In this document: positions 11,935-23,019 of the stretch, piece by piece
How the letters are laid out: each line of letters begins with the position of its first letter
Numbering within the stretch: the stretch's first letter is position 1
Notes under the pieces: model-generated
What the model was told of the DNA's origin: nothing
Seen by the model: only the letters and a program-made list of their open reading frames with translations
Database searches by the model: none
DNA from: Polytrichum commune
Taxonomy: Eukaryota > Streptophyta > Polytrichopsida > Polytrichales > Polytrichaceae
Length of the DNA stretch: 60,000 nucleotides
NCBI GenBank assembly: GCA_950295325.1
Contig: OX485803.1
Span: forward strand, 72,495,554 to 72,555,553
Reading direction: 5' to 3'
Program-made: the position numbers and the translations under genes

Positions 11935-12908
11935 TGTCGCGCACCTCTCCATGAGGAGTGCCCGAAACACCATGGGCACAAGGGGGACCCCGGAGTGACA
12001 CCCGGGACTTGTGGCGCCGTTGGTGAGAGGGCCCAAGTGATCCTAGTGTGGGTGAGGGCCCCGGGCGTTGGGAACGCCTCCCACCCACGAAGACTAGGAG
12101 GCACAAGGGTAAGGCCATGAGTTATGCGTAGCTCATGGCGTGGTGATTCTAGAAAGCTCAAGAACACCTCAATCGGAGGTGTGAGCTAGGAGTTATGGCC
12201 ATTTGAGTGGGGCGCTGTCCCGGGACAGCGCCCTGCTACAGCAGTGCCTGGGAGTGATTCCCGGGACTGCCAAGGTTCAAACAGGCATAACTTCCTCAAT
12301 ACTTGCCCGAATGGGGCAAGTGAGGAGTCCATCGGCATCTACGTGAAGCGTAGATGAGGATGGAGTGGTTGGTTGTTATGATCAGACATCATACAAGGAA
12401 GTTATGATGGTCTGAAGCTGCTGGGGGGGTTCTAGGCCCAGCAGCTAAGGGAAAATGTCCACTTGGCCCCAACTCTTGGTAGAGAGACAAGAGGTTGGTT
12501 GGCGGTGGGGTAGGGGCTCCGTGTAGAGTCCTAGAGGCTTATATGGGTGAGGTGGTGTGGCCTCACCCACCCGAGGCCGAACGGCAAGGCCTCCATGGGC
12601 ATTGGCCCATTGTGAGGCCATAGTTGCCTAGTATGGTTCGGGTTGTTGTAGTGTTGCTCCGGCAATGCGATGATCAACATGGGATTGGACTTCCATGGAT
12701 GGAAGTCCACATCTAGGAATGGGTTACGGATTAAGGGGTGAGTCCCGAAAGCAAAGTAGGAGGGTTGGTTCCCTCCTATGAACTATAAGGTCCGGGGTAG
12801 GAGGAGCTAATCATTGGCATGGCGGAATGCGAATGGTTAGCGCTCGTAACCTTTGCTAGAATTGAAAATTGGCAAGATTGTCAAGGGGGGCTAGCAAGGG
12901 TTGCGACA
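11935..12908 (+). repeat. R1 5' LTR (974 bp)
   Basis: Begins TGTCGCGCACC and ends GGGTTGCGACA. It contains several perfect or near-perfect internal palindromes, including one centred on tcccggga near 12222 and one centred on catgg near 12695. Reverse-strand open frames across every LTR copy are shadows. Confidence 0.92.
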
Positions 12909-12910
12909 CG

Positions 12911-12922
12911 TGGTATCAGAGC
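12911..12922 (+). other. R1 primer-binding site, initiator-Met tRNA
   Basis: TGGTATCAGAGC two bases after the LTR is the common plant PBS complementary to initiator tRNA-Met. Confidence 0.9.
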
Positions 12923-13562
12923 AGGGTTCCAATCTTTGAGCTAGCACTTTGAGGTAGACATGGCTATCAAAAATGCGGGTTATGATGGTGAGCCCGGGGT
13001 TTCTAAAAGGTTGTGAGGCTCAAATTGGAACAAGGATCATGTGCAAGTGGATTGTGACCATACCATTGATTCTAATGACAATGGTGGGCATGAGGGTGGA
13101 TTCGGTGAGGAAGATGGAGGAGTGCTTTGAAAGGGCTCCCGCAAACCTCGAAAAGTATTCGGGGGCTAGAATACCGAATGCATCCAAAAGCTTGGACGGT
13201 GGTAATATTGGATTGAAATTCCAATCCAAATTGCTTAGAATGTGGTGAAGTTGAAATGGGTGCAAATGCTGCACTCAAGGCTTTTAGGCCTATGTGTGCG
13301 ATTTAACCACCATAATGAATGGCACAACTAAGATTGACTAGTTGGCTAAGAAACACATCGTTTTAAATGGGGTTTCAAAAGCGGGTGGTGAATACCATGT
13401 TCAACTCCCCAAAGTTTCTTGAGGATGTATCAGGAATCTTTAAGATTTGAAGAACATTGAAGCCGATGGTCCCGAAAAGAAGTTGGGCGGCGCATCACCA
13501 CAAAGTGGGTTTTAGCCGATATTGGTCCCAAAGAAATGGGCGAAAGTAGTTTGGCCCATTAT

Positions 13563-13860
13563 ACCAAGGCAAAACATACTCGTGCCACGGACGGAATGTT
13601 GGGAGGTGGGTTGATCCTACCAAGGCAATTCATGTTCGTGCCGCGGACAAAGTGTGAAAGGTGGCTTTGTGCTACGAAGGCAAATCATGTTTGTTCCGCG
13701 GACAAACTATTAGAAATTGGTTTTGTGGCACCAAACCAATTTGTCCCGCGGACGGAATGTTTAAAGTTGGGTTTGCGGACCAAGCCAAGCCAAGTTGCCG
13801 AGGACGGAATGTTGGACGATGGCTTTGTGGCCAAGGCTAGTAGCCTTAAGCTGAGGTCAA
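13563..13860 (+). repeat. ~56-bp tandem repeat in R1 gag region
   Basis: Five units start with accaaggc or similar at 13563, 13619, 13674, 13730 and 13779. Each contains a cgcggac-ggaatgtt-like core. R3 has a longer array and R2 a shorter one, so copy number varies within the family. Confidence 0.75.
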
Positions 13861-14631
13861 GTCTCATGTGTTGACAAAGAGGCAAGCCATTCCTTCTTGA
13901 GCCCAAAACTCACAAGGGAGTTGGGGCTTGCCGATTGATAGAGCGGGCAAGCCCACCAAGGTGCGGTTTGGAAAGGGCGAACCGCATGAAACAAAGGAGG
14001 CCGCGATGCATGTAACCTTTTAATGTGGGACATTAGATTTTTGTCAAACTTTCATACCATGTGAAATAGATGAAATGCATATCATGGTGAAGGTTGCCTT
14101 CTTTGAAACTCACATGATAGATGTGAGGTGCAAGCCCGTGTGCTTGCCGTGCATTATGATGTGTCATAATGGCAAAGAATTGAGGTTCAAATTGACAAGG
14201 ACTCCTATGGTAGGAGGACCCAAGTTGAATTTGGTCTTAATGGACCAAATGAAAAATGGAAAACATAATGGTCGTGGTTCAATTGGAGCAACTCCAAGGA
14301 ACTCATGGGGAGGCTAGGAAATATGGGCCTCCCCCAAACCATACTTGTGGGATGTTGGTGAGATACAAGGATGTATTCACCAATGTGTTGCTCAAAATGT
14401 TACCACCAAGGAGTGAATTGCAACTTTGCTCAAGAAGAAATTGAGTTCTTGAGGCATGTGGTGATGAAGGAAGTTGGTGGACAAACATGAAGAATTTCAA
14501 GGCAATCCAAGAGGAGAATTGGTCCTTGAATCAAAAAATGCTTAGGTCATTGGTTGGCCTAGCCAACTACTACCACCATTTCATTCTAGATTTGTTTTAA
14601 GGTTGCTAAGACCTTACTCAACTTATTGAGG

Positions 14632-15141
14632 AAATGGCTATCCCAAGAGTGGGATGAGCCTTGTCACCAAGCCTTTGGGAAGCTCAAGAGCAAGTTCCCT
14701 TCACAAGATGTGGTTAAGTTTCCGGGTTTTCATAAGCATTTTGAGGTGCACATGGAGACGAAGGACTTTATCATTGGCGCATGTTGATCCAAGATGGATG
14801 ACCATTGCTTATGAGAGCATTAAGCTCCATGGTTGTCGAGCCTTGTCCGGCTTGTGCAAGAAATGGCTATCCCATGAGTGGGATGAGCCGTGCCATCAAG
14901 CCATTGGGGAGCTTAAGAGCAAGTTGTCTTTGCCGCCCGTGCTTAAGCTTGCGAAGTTTGCCAAACCTTTTGAGGTGCATACGGGGGCGAGTCACTTTGC
15001 CATTGGCGGATGTTGATCCAAGATGGAGGACCATTGCAAATGAGAGCAATAAGCTCAATGGTTGTTAAACCTTGTCCGGCTTGTGCAAGACATGGCTATC
15101 CCAAGAGTGGGATGAGCCGTGCCACCAAGTCCTTGAGGAGC
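14632..15141 (+). repeat. 229-bp tandem duplication units in R1 pol (left of T1)
   Basis: Units begin aaatggctatcccaagag at 14632 and 14861, and a variant starts at 15090. Each encodes the same RT/RNase H junction (EWDEPCHQ ... FEVHTGAS). The period of exactly 229 is not a multiple of three, so each extra unit shifts frame. The third unit is split by T1 and resumes at 31735; a further unit starts at 31901. Confidence 0.85.
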
Positions 15142-15145
15142 TTAA

Positions 15146-15173
15146 AACACTATATTCGTTAATCGGAGACTTT
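15146..15173 (+). repeat. T1 left terminal inverted repeat
   Basis: AACACTATATTCG, a six-base variable stretch, then GGAGACTTT. The TTAA target copy lies immediately outside. Confidence 0.88.
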
Positions 15174-15994
15174 GGAAAGTCTCAAAATAAAATACGCCCA
15201 TAGTTTGGGATGCCAATATTGTGAACATATGGAACTTTGGGAACATGACGGTTTACAAATTCGCCCGCGAAGAATATTCACATTACTAAAAATAGTAAGT
15301 CTTCATATCATAACATAAACATGAACTACACGTGGAAAAAACAATCCAATCCCAAAATCAAATAGTATTATGTCATTATAAAGTTTAAGGTGTGCATCCC
15401 ATATATAAGGGTCTTATGGGATTGTATGGCACATCCCAAACGTATTTATAGATTTGAATATTATAAATTTATTATATAATAATTGCAATAATACCAAGTC
15501 TATAAAGTCCCCCTACGTTGAGCCATTAAATCCAACTTATGTTATGTTTCCCCGTCTCCATATTCCGCTTCATATCCATTCTCGGCTTCATTTTCCACAG
15601 CTGCAATACGTGCCAGGTTGTCTTTGGCAAAATCTACCGTAGTACCATAGCTGGTTCGTTCAAAAATAATTCTAAAAATAAAAAATGTAAAAATTATGAA
15701 ATTATGAAGACAGAAAAACGAAAATAAAATTAATTAATTTTTGCAATCTTTTGGTGTTTCTAAGCCATTTAAGGTCATTTTTACTGATTTTTTTGCTAAA
15801 AATGAAAATTGAGAAATTCAGTTTTTTGAGAGGCGAACCTTATTTTTTCAAAATAAATAAATATTCGTTCGCCAGGGGACGAACCAGCTATTGTGTTACG
15901 GTATATGTTTTTGGGGGATGGTCATTGTTTCCGATTTAGAGCCCTTACGCGGTTTCCAAGCACAAAGTATGGTATCCGTGTTTATCCAAACCGG
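15174..15994. other. T1 left subterminal non-coding region
   Basis: AT-rich, with no supportable gene. It continues from the TIR with ggaaagtctcaaaataaa, a phrase repeated in inverted orientation at 21336-21353. The stretch lies downstream of the stop codon of the minus-strand DUF7869 gene and presumably holds its 3' UTR. Confidence 0.5.
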
Positions 15995-18967
15995 TCAATA
16001 TGCTGAGTCCACTGTCCACTTGAAATTCTTTTTGGTGTCCCAACCTAAATAGGTCCGGAGAACGTTCTGGTCTTTGGTGCTAGGACGGCAATATTCCACT
16101 TCAATTTGATGAAAGTTGGGGCTAGTTCGGATAAAATTGGGTGAAGACAATGCTTTCACCAACCAAATTGGCTTGGGGTGCTCCTCATCTCCTGCTCGTA
16201 CGAGGACCATATACCCTTCATGGCAATCAACACCCACACGAAACGACGGTGCCGGCCGATTGCGCGCAGGACCAACGTAATGCTCGTCCATTTCGAACTC
16301 TTCACGGACCTCTCCATTGTCAAAGAACATGGTGTCGGACTCCACAACCGTCAAACGACTTTGTGGCCAAAATCCTTGTGTCAAAGTTATACGTGTGTCG
16401 CCACCAAGTGTCATCAAGGCCGAGCGAATGCGATCCCAATACGCGATCAACGGTTCATAAGTATTCCTAACACGTTTGGTGATATCTTCCTCACACAACT
16501 CTTTCCAATATTCAATGAATCCGGATATGCCTTTGATGATTTCCGGCCCATTCTTCATGGGATCGGGTTTACAAGGCTTTGGATCCCCATCCGGGAGCAA
16601 ACATTTTCCATCCTTGTTCTGACGCCACACGAGTATCCCATCCTCCGGACACCAATTAGGAGATGTGCACAAAAGCTTAAACTGCATAGCAGGGACACCA
16701 TCATCCCTCATATAGAAGCGGAATTGTTGTGCTTTCGTGTGTCCCACCAAACGGTCATCTCCCTTCAGCATGTATGGCTTGATGAAGGCCTTGAAATTTG
16801 GTACTTCCTCAATCATGTGCGGGATTACGGGCACATTGTCCAAATCCATGTATGATTTCATAAGAAGCGGTATGGTGGGAAAATCCTCTTCATGCAACTT
16901 CATGCTCCAACGTCCAAATGACGCATCAATGTCATCGTGTGTGTGCCCCACCATCAAGAAAGACACAAACACCTCTTTGAATATGCCTTTTGCCACAAGC
17001 AATGACCAAAAATAAAACACATATCGACATTTGTTGTCTTTAGCACAATTATCAAGTTGAACATGGAGAGTTGGAGGCAATGGTTTTGCACAAATGGGTT
17101 CTCCACGTGGTTCCGGCAATGCCGACATACAAACCTCCTTCCCCTGAAGCACTGCCTCGTAAAGGGGTGTCATTCCACAACCATCAAAAAACGCACGGGA
17201 AGAGTGAATCGGCGGCTTCTCAAGATCGCGCAAGAGTTTTGCAAATGAACCAACCGTGTGGTTGGCATCACCAGGGTAAAAATCCAAACCATAATGGGCA
17301 TATTTAACGTCCCCATGGCCGTGGGCGATCATACCTGAGAAAAAAAAACGATGGATGAACAACAAAAATATGGTATAACCACTAAACAGACGGATGAAGT
17401 TTGACATATGGCAAACAAACCCAAAAACATTGGAAATCCTTTCAAACACATTTGTGATTCCATACGAACCTGTGACAGCTACGGGCAACTTGAAGAGACC
17501 ATCCGTGGCTTTAATTTTGCGTGCATAACAAGGGCATGCGGTTTTGGCATGGTCCATTTTATCATGGATGACAGTTAGGACCTCCGCAGGCCTCATTATG
17601 GATAGTGCACGATTCTTGTAGTAATCTTGACGGTGTGCCTCCTGGTTGTTGACATGCTCAATGTATTTTCTTTGGTGTCTTGTATGGGACTCGGTGCCTA
17701 TAGGATGGGCGTCTCGAAGACCTTTGTACTTTTCACACGTCGTACACCTGGCAAACTTGTCCCCGGGTCTCTTCAAAATGTACTCCGCAAACTGTTGGTT
17801 TTTAATTACACTCAACTTGGACAAAGAAATGGGCCCACACCCAGCTTTGCGACCCATTTCGTTTATGTCCGTTAAGATGTTCTTCCATTTTGTGCCCGTG
17901 GGCAACACCATTTGGACAACTTTCTCCCCGGAGGACAATGTCCTCGTCTTGTGGGGCATTGCATCGGCCAACGGGACTATGATGGTGGAGAGTGTCGCGG
18001 AGGCTTGGAGTGTAGCCTCTCTAGGTTTCTTGGTGCCCGAGTTGCCATGAAATCGAGAACGGCGTCCCAACAAAGAATACTTCCTAAACCTATAAAAATC
18101 AGCCTTGGAGACTGCATGGATGGAATACCATGCTGTGCAACACACTTCCACATTCTCAAGGGTAACCACCTTATTGCCATAGCTGTCAACGTGCAAATTT
18201 CTGTGGACCTCGAGTTTTTTTGCCGACCTCATACGAAAATCCGCAAGCCACATCTCTTGCCGAAGGGACCTAATTTTTTCACGCGGAAAGAATTGACAAC
18301 ATTTCTTCGCACAACAGTCCTTTGTGGATACTTGACGGATAGAGTCCTCTCCAAGTATGGAATCCCATCTACGTTCTTTTTGTATGCCAGACACGCGACT
18401 AGAATCGTATTTGCGCAGACCTTTGCGAGGACGTCTTGCGGCCAACAAAGCTGACTGCGTTTGCTTGTGCCGTCGCCCATGATCCCACAAGCTTACTTCT
18501 TCATGGAGAACTCGACGCAGGGGCCATCGCCGCAAGGAAAATCTCCAAGTCAACGGGACTTCCAACGGAAGTAAAGAATTCAAGATGCAAACGCCAACAT
18601 CATCCAATCCAAGGGGGTTGGCATCAATACATTCAAGGGGATCGGAGTTTCTACAAATGCCATTTGCCACAGGGACACCATGCTCGTTCAGAAGAACAAC
18701 ATCAAGGCCCACCCATTGCTCCCTCCCGAAACCGGCACACAATGGAATGTGGTCGTTATCATCCCCATAATGTTGGGAATGTTCCTGCCCTTCCAAAGAT
18801 TCATGGGAGGATGTATCCCCAGACACACCCAGGACGTTAGCCCCTCGAATATAATCCTCCGAAGGCGAAGAGAGGCGACATTCCGTATCCGACGACGATG
18901 CATTCGTCGACAACTCAAATGCACTATCTCCCATATCCATCGCAAACCCACCTAATGACGCGAACAT
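15995..18967 (-). CDS. DUF7869-type transposon protein, candidate T1 transposase
   Basis: One open frame of about 990 residues from ATG at 18967; a later ATG at 18945 lies just after an AG and may be the real start. The first ~180 residues are acidic, then basic. A Cys motif CCAKKCCQFF (about 218-227) and VCCTAWYSIHAVS follow. A CTTCEKYK motif is near 408, then HDKMDHAK (about 468), VQLDNCAKDNK (about 636) and VGHTHDDIDASFGR (about 673). The last three acidic motifs are the hallmark of this eukaryotic transposon-associated family and are spaced like a DDE-type nuclease; that catalytic role is inferred. Residues ~530-553 are hydrophobic and end at a ttctcag acceptor, so they may be a retained intron. 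It points toward the left TIR and is divergent from the cargo gene. Confidence 0.75.
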   Translation of the reverse strand: MFASLGGFAMDMGDSAFELSTNASSSDTECRLSSPSEDYIRGANVLGVSGDTSSHESLEGQEHSQHYGDDNDHIPLCAGFGREQWVGLDVVLLNEHGVPVANGICRNSDPLECIDANPLGLDDVGVCILNSLLPLEVPLTWRFSLRRWPLRRVLHEEVSLWDHGRRHKQTQSALLAARRPRKGLRKYDSSRVSGIQKERRWDSILGEDSIRQVSTKDCCAKKCCQFFPREKIRSLRQEMWLADFRMRSAKKLEVHRNLHVDSYGNKVVTLENVEVCCTAWYSIHAVSKADFYRFRKYSLLGRRSRFHGNSGTKKPREATLQASATLSTIIVPLADAMPHKTRTLSSGEKVVQMVLPTGTKWKNILTDINEMGRKAGCGPISLSKLSVIKNQQFAEYILKRPGDKFARCTTCEKYKGLRDAHPIGTESHTRHQRKYIEHVNNQEAHRQDYYKNRALSIMRPAEVLTVIHDKMDHAKTACPCYARKIKATDGLFKLPVAVTGSYGITNVFERISNVFGFVCHMSNFIRLFSGYTIFLLFIHRFFFSGMIAHGHGDVKYAHYGLDFYPGDANHTVGSFAKLLRDLEKPPIHSSRAFFDGCGMTPLYEAVLQGKEVCMSALPEPRGEPICAKPLPPTLHVQLDNCAKDNKCRYVFYFWSLLVAKGIFKEVFVSFLMVGHTHDDIDASFGRWSMKLHEEDFPTIPLLMKSYMDLDNVPVIPHMIEEVPNFKAFIKPYMLKGDDRLVGHTKAQQFRFYMRDDGVPAMQFKLLCTSPNWCPEDGILVWRQNKDGKCLLPDGDPKPCKPDPMKNGPEIIKGISGFIEYWKELCEEDITKRVRNTYEPLIAYWDRIRSALMTLGGDTRITLTQGFWPQSRLTVVESDTMFFDNGEVREEFEMDEHYVGPARNRPAPSFRVGVDCHEGYMVLVRAGDEEHPKPIWLVKALSSPNFIRTSPNFHQIEVEYCRPSTKDQNVLRTYLGWDTKKNFKWTVDSAY

Positions 18968-19107
18968 GGAATCACAACATATATAAGTCAATCACAAATA
19001 CGACAAGATTTTAGTAAACCTAAGTCACAATAGAGCACAAGTCACAGTGGGAATAACAAAACGATCGTCTGCATGCAGACACGCTTCTGTTTGAGTTGGG
19101 CATATAT

Positions 19108-19955
19108 ACGAACGGGCGTTCGAATGTTCCCCGTCATTCTGTATGTCAACTAAAACATGGACCGTTTCAATTGTGCAGGGATACCTGTTATATGCCTACA
19201 CAAAACTTCCGAGAGTCATTGACGCATATGAATGTATTATTCCATGTGCCCCAAATACACATCCCTCACCCATACTATGTGTATGTGGAGCAAATGGAGC
19301 ATTTTCCCACATCCCGCAGTCAATGTCCAGATACATTCCCTGAATGAATTCGAACGCACGTTCGTATTTATGTCTAATATTTTGTTGTAAATACATATAT
19401 ATTTGTGTGCGTGCCCAGGGAGGCGTGATGTATGCATCGACATACTCCCAGGTGGAAATCACGAACGCACGTTCGTAAACTCTCGCTCATCTTATGTATA
19501 TCTGCTGAAATCATTGATATTTTCGACCTTTTGTTTGCAAATTACTATCGTATTGTATGTACATCTTCATACCCCTTATATCCATGAGTATATGGATTCT
19601 GAAAATAAGCGGTGTCACTTACGAACGCATGTTCGTAAACTCTAATGTCATTTCAGTATGTACCATACACCGTTTACGCGCATTCAATATTTACGAACGC
19701 GCGTTCGTAAACTCTTGCACATTCCCAATGTTCTTCGGATACTCAAAATGTACATTTACGAACGCTCGTTCATATATGACTTTCATATTGTCTGTGCCTA
19801 TGCATAATCGTATCTGGGTCTATACATTTATGGATGTAAAATATACGCCAAGGCGGTATTTACGAACGCACGTTCATAAACATCCAACCAACCTCGATAT
19901 ATCTCATCCACAAACACATGCGCGCACTGCAGGTTTACGAACGCGCGTTCGTAAA
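19108..19955. repeat. Palindrome cluster A, eight copies
   Basis: Copies of the CpG-rich palindrome with core ACGAACGNNCGTTCGT lie near 19108, 19350, 19461, 19619, 19690, 19755, 19858 and 19933. The best copies extend to TTACGAACGCGCGTTCGTAA. Spacing is irregular (65-240 bp). The block lies immediately upstream of the minus-strand DUF7869 gene, where its promoter or a 5' leader intron would be. Confidence 0.88.
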
Positions 19956-20336
19956 CCCCCGGTATTTGCGGCGGTATTTGCGGGATAAGGTTGTCTGCCA
20001 CCTATGAGTGTACGGTTCACGCACAGGAAACTGGCTCGAGCGCCCTCCGTCGGGTGTCTGGAGCGCACACTTGGTGTCTCCCGCAAAAAAGAGCTCTGCA
20101 ATGGGGGGGAGAGCTTTAAGTACTCCTCTACCGTGGTTCAAAATCCCTTGGATTCTCTTTGAAAAGCGGATTCCCGCCGCCTACTTTAACCTAACAATAT
20201 GCCATTCTATTCATGCGGGACATAAATAACTTTCTGTATTGAATATGTATGGCATGCACGCATTGATAATATGTTCATCCGTTCCACACCTTAGGTGTTA
20301 CCAAGGTTTCCCGAACCAAAAAATAAAATGTATATT
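19956..20336. other. T1 interior, no gene seen
   Basis: A GC-richer patch at 19960-20110 contains a duplicated gcggtatttgcggg phrase. No supportable gene. Confidence 0.4.
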
Positions 20337-20635
20337 CCTATATACATATCGATGTATATATTTACTTATATTTACATATATATATATATATCTTTGTATA
20401 TATGTAAATATATATCTATATATCTATATCTATATCTATATATATCTATATATATATCTATATATATATCTATCTATATATCTATATATATATATATCTA
20501 TATATGTGAATATATATCTATATACCTATATATATGTGTGAATATATATCTATATATCTATATATATATGTTTCTTACATATATCTATACTTTACATATA
20601 TATACATTACATTTATATACATTATTGCGGCAAAT
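20337..20635. repeat. AT microsatellite (tatatatctatata type)
   Basis: Nearly uninterrupted tat/cta repeats. The Tyr/Ile-rich open frames here are artefacts of the repeat. Confidence 0.9.
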
Positions 20636-20781
20636 ACTCACCAAGTGCATGAACACCAATAAAAAGTCTGGTGAATTCATGCAAGCTACTAAGGTAGATT
20701 AAGGAGATGAATTCAAACCATGCCTAGATATACTTTATATCTTAATTCAAATGCAACTCCAGGTTTGCAAATAGTGAATTG

Positions 20782-20808
20782 ATTCAACATTGTGTGGAAA
20801 TGTTGAAT
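20782..20808. repeat. Small inverted repeat (10-bp stem)
   Basis: attcaacatt and aatgttgaat are separated by seven bases. No terminator or RNA role can be assigned. Confidence 0.6.
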
Positions 20809-20964
20809 TAATTTGGAATGGTGCATAAGATAGTGTAATGATATGAATTGAAACCATACCTATATGGAGTCCCACTTATGCATTGTGTAATTAAAATGCA
20901 CTCAACACTATTAGGTTGGATCACAACATTCCCCCATATAGTGCGGATGGTAAAAAAAACTAGG

Positions 20965-20997
20965 GGTTTAGGGTTTAGGGTTTAGGGTTTAGGGTTT
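20965..20997 (+). repeat. Interstitial telomere-type repeat, TTTAGGG x4-5
   Basis: gggtttagggtttaggg units run from 20965 to 20997. The heptamer is the plant telomere unit and supports a plant source. It lies inside T1, so it is not a chromosome end. Confidence 0.9.
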
Positions 20998-21334
20998 GTG
21001 AGGGATGTGCATGTCCAGTAGTTCATATAACAGGGTTTACATACAAACTATATTCACTACTCATAAATCCATATTGCACTAACTTAATTTATTTGTAGCT
21101 TACATTTGATGCGAGCCAAACTTTCAACGATCACCATATTCTGTAATTGGGGACATTTTCATGATTTTGGATACTATTTCAGAACATGGTATTCAAATAA
21201 AGAACAAGTAAAACACAAGAATACATTCAATGTGACACAATAAAGCGATTTGCATGGGCAACACTAACCAATTTGGCACAAATACATCTCATCCGAATAA
21301 GAATTTGAACCACATATTAAATCATTTGCATTTA

Positions 21335-21378
21335 TTTTGAGACTTTCCAAAGTATCGGATTAACAAATATAATAATAA
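21335..21378 (-). repeat. Internal T1 left-end-like sequence, inverted
   Basis: The reverse complement reads tatatttgttaatc then actttggaaagtctcaaaat. It matches about 40 bases of the T1 left end, but the outermost AACAC is not preserved. It faces the left TIR. Confidence 0.7.
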
Positions 21379-21837
21379 ATTTAATGCAGTAGTTCAAGTT
21401 CACACATAATAAACTGAATTGAAAGCCTAGTATTTGAAATTGAATTTTCCCGCACCTCTTGTAAGAAAATCCTAAACCGTTCCCACCAATCTTAAATTGG
21501 GACCTTTATGGATCTTATATTAAATTATTTGAGGAACCATTTAAAAACTTGAAAGATATTTCAATTATGAGAACACTATATATTTGAAAACACCATATTA
21601 ATACACATCGTTGGGGGTAGGGTTTTCATCGAATCCCTAGTACATGATGTGCAATGTGGAAATTGAATTCATACTCCTTATCTAGAAGATGTTTACAATG
21701 AATCCAAAGTAGATGAAGGGGATGTAGCATTTAAAATGCATGTTTTGTACTGGACTCCTTATGTTTATGTGATGGAGGCATATACATATTAAAAAACTTG
21801 AAATTAACGTGCCTTTATTGCTTATACATCCAACTTA

Positions 21838-21883
21838 GATTATTTTCGTTAATTAGAGAGTTGGGAAAGTCTCAAACTAAGTG
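21838..21883 (+). repeat. Internal T1 left-end-like sequence, direct
   Basis: ttattttcgttaattagaga followed by gttgggaaagtctcaaac is a weaker match to the T1 left end, in the same orientation. With the inverted copy near 21335 it splits T1 into two potential sub-elements. Confidence 0.5.
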
Positions 21884-22027
21884 CAAATGGTGTAATAGAT
21901 AGTTGCATTTCTTATTGTGATGACATAGATTTATGTCAAATCGGTTAGTGCCCCCCATGCAAATCACTTTATTAAGTCACATTGAATATATTTATGTGCT
22001 TTGATTACATTGAATTACTAAACCCCA

Positions 22028-22924
22028 ATGAATTCCAACCCATCCCCCCCATCCACCCATCCCACACCCCATGCTATTTCCCCATCCCATCCCCTCATCT
22101 TCCTAGCCCGACCCATCCCTTCCCTCCCCAATGGGAAGCGGCCATGTGGCAGCCCGAGGGAAAACCCTAGAGGCGCGGGCTACCTCCCCGCGCCCCCTCC
22201 TCTCCTTCCTCATTCTCATTTGGAGCAGAGAGAGGAGGAGCGCCGCGTTGGTTTAGAGTTTAGAGGCGAAGCTCTTGCATTTTTTAGTATTGTGTGGTGC
22301 ACTTCTTTTGTAGGCGCAAGTGTTGAGAGTTATTGACAGTCCCTTGAGAGTTGCAGCTCAAGAATAGAGAACTCGAGTTAGAAGAGTTGAAAGTTGGAGA
22401 GTTTAAAGTTTGTAGAGTTTAAAGCTTGAGAGTTGGAAGCTTAAGATTAGGATACTCAAGCTATAAGCTTGATAATTGCAAGTTTTAGAGTAGCAGCTTG
22501 AGAAATACTGCATTTGAAATTGCATATACATCAAAGTCTTAGTTAGGGTTCGTACATAGCATGCAACAACTAGTGTGAAGGCAATTTCAGTGGTGCAGTG
22601 GTGCATTTGACTTTCAAATCACCTTGCTTTTGTGGGGTTTCCTGGGGTTTTCAACAAAGGAGCAAGCAGCTTTTGGGTGTGTAAAATTTCAGAGTAAGCA
22701 CAATATTCCTTCCCTTCTCAAATCCTTCACAGTCTATATTTGTTCATTATTGAATGGCATGTGTTTTGGAAGTCAAGTTCGGATCCTCGTTCTGAATTCT
22801 CTGTCACATTCCAAGTCTATATGTTTTGATTGTATTGTTTTTCTTCAATCTCACCTTTCTGACGAACACTTGCAGGCACAAGTGCAAGCTTTGCTGAGAC
22901 ACAGCAAGCAAAACCTTGCCATAC
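22028..22924 (+). promoter_or_regulatory. Probable promoter / 5' leader region of the T1 cargo gene
   Basis: A C/T-rich stretch (22030-22130), typical of plant 5' leaders, is followed by sequence repeating gagagttgaaagttggagag-like phrases (22320-22450). A possible small exon 22876-22924 is bounded by ttgcag before and GTATGT after. The GTATGT at 22925 could open an intron closing at the AG before 23538. No conserved protein is visible, so I read it as an untranslated leader. Confidence 0.4.
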
Positions 22925-23019
22925 GTATGTATACGAATTCGTATATATACGAATCCGTATATGTACGGACACTATATTGTTATTATTAATTATATATATA
23001 AAAACAAACAACAGGCTCA

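Larger units (their letters stand above)
12959..15145 (+). pseudogene. R1 gag-pro and residual RT region, degenerate
   Basis: The frame is broken by stops from the start (ATG at 12959 followed soon by TGA). A ~56-bp tandem repeat occupies 13563-13860. A protease-like segment with the family phrase DVRCKPVCLPCIMMCHNGKE lies at 14040-14330. Just after LPPRSE (near 14410) the sequence passes directly to the post-palm segment ending IEFLRHVV, so the RT fingers/palm with the catalytic YxDD motif are missing. SLVGLANYYHHFI and the thumb/RNase H junction follow. T1 interrupts at the TTAA at 15142. Confidence 0.7.

Noticed and set aside
11340-12167. Reverse-strand frame of 275 codons across the R1 LTR, repeated at each LTR copy
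   Set aside because: It recurs with every LTR, changes length with single differences and runs antisense to the element; it is a shadow of GC-rich LTR sequence.
16141-18955. Plus-strand frames opposite the DUF7869 gene
   Set aside because: They overlap the 990-codon minus-strand frame, change phase repeatedly and show no domain.
20239-20702. Tyr/Ile-rich open frames
   Set aside because: Direct translation of the tatatatcta microsatellite.
20965-20997. True chromosome end
   Set aside because: Only about 33 bp of telomere repeat, with unique sequence and transposon genes on both sides.
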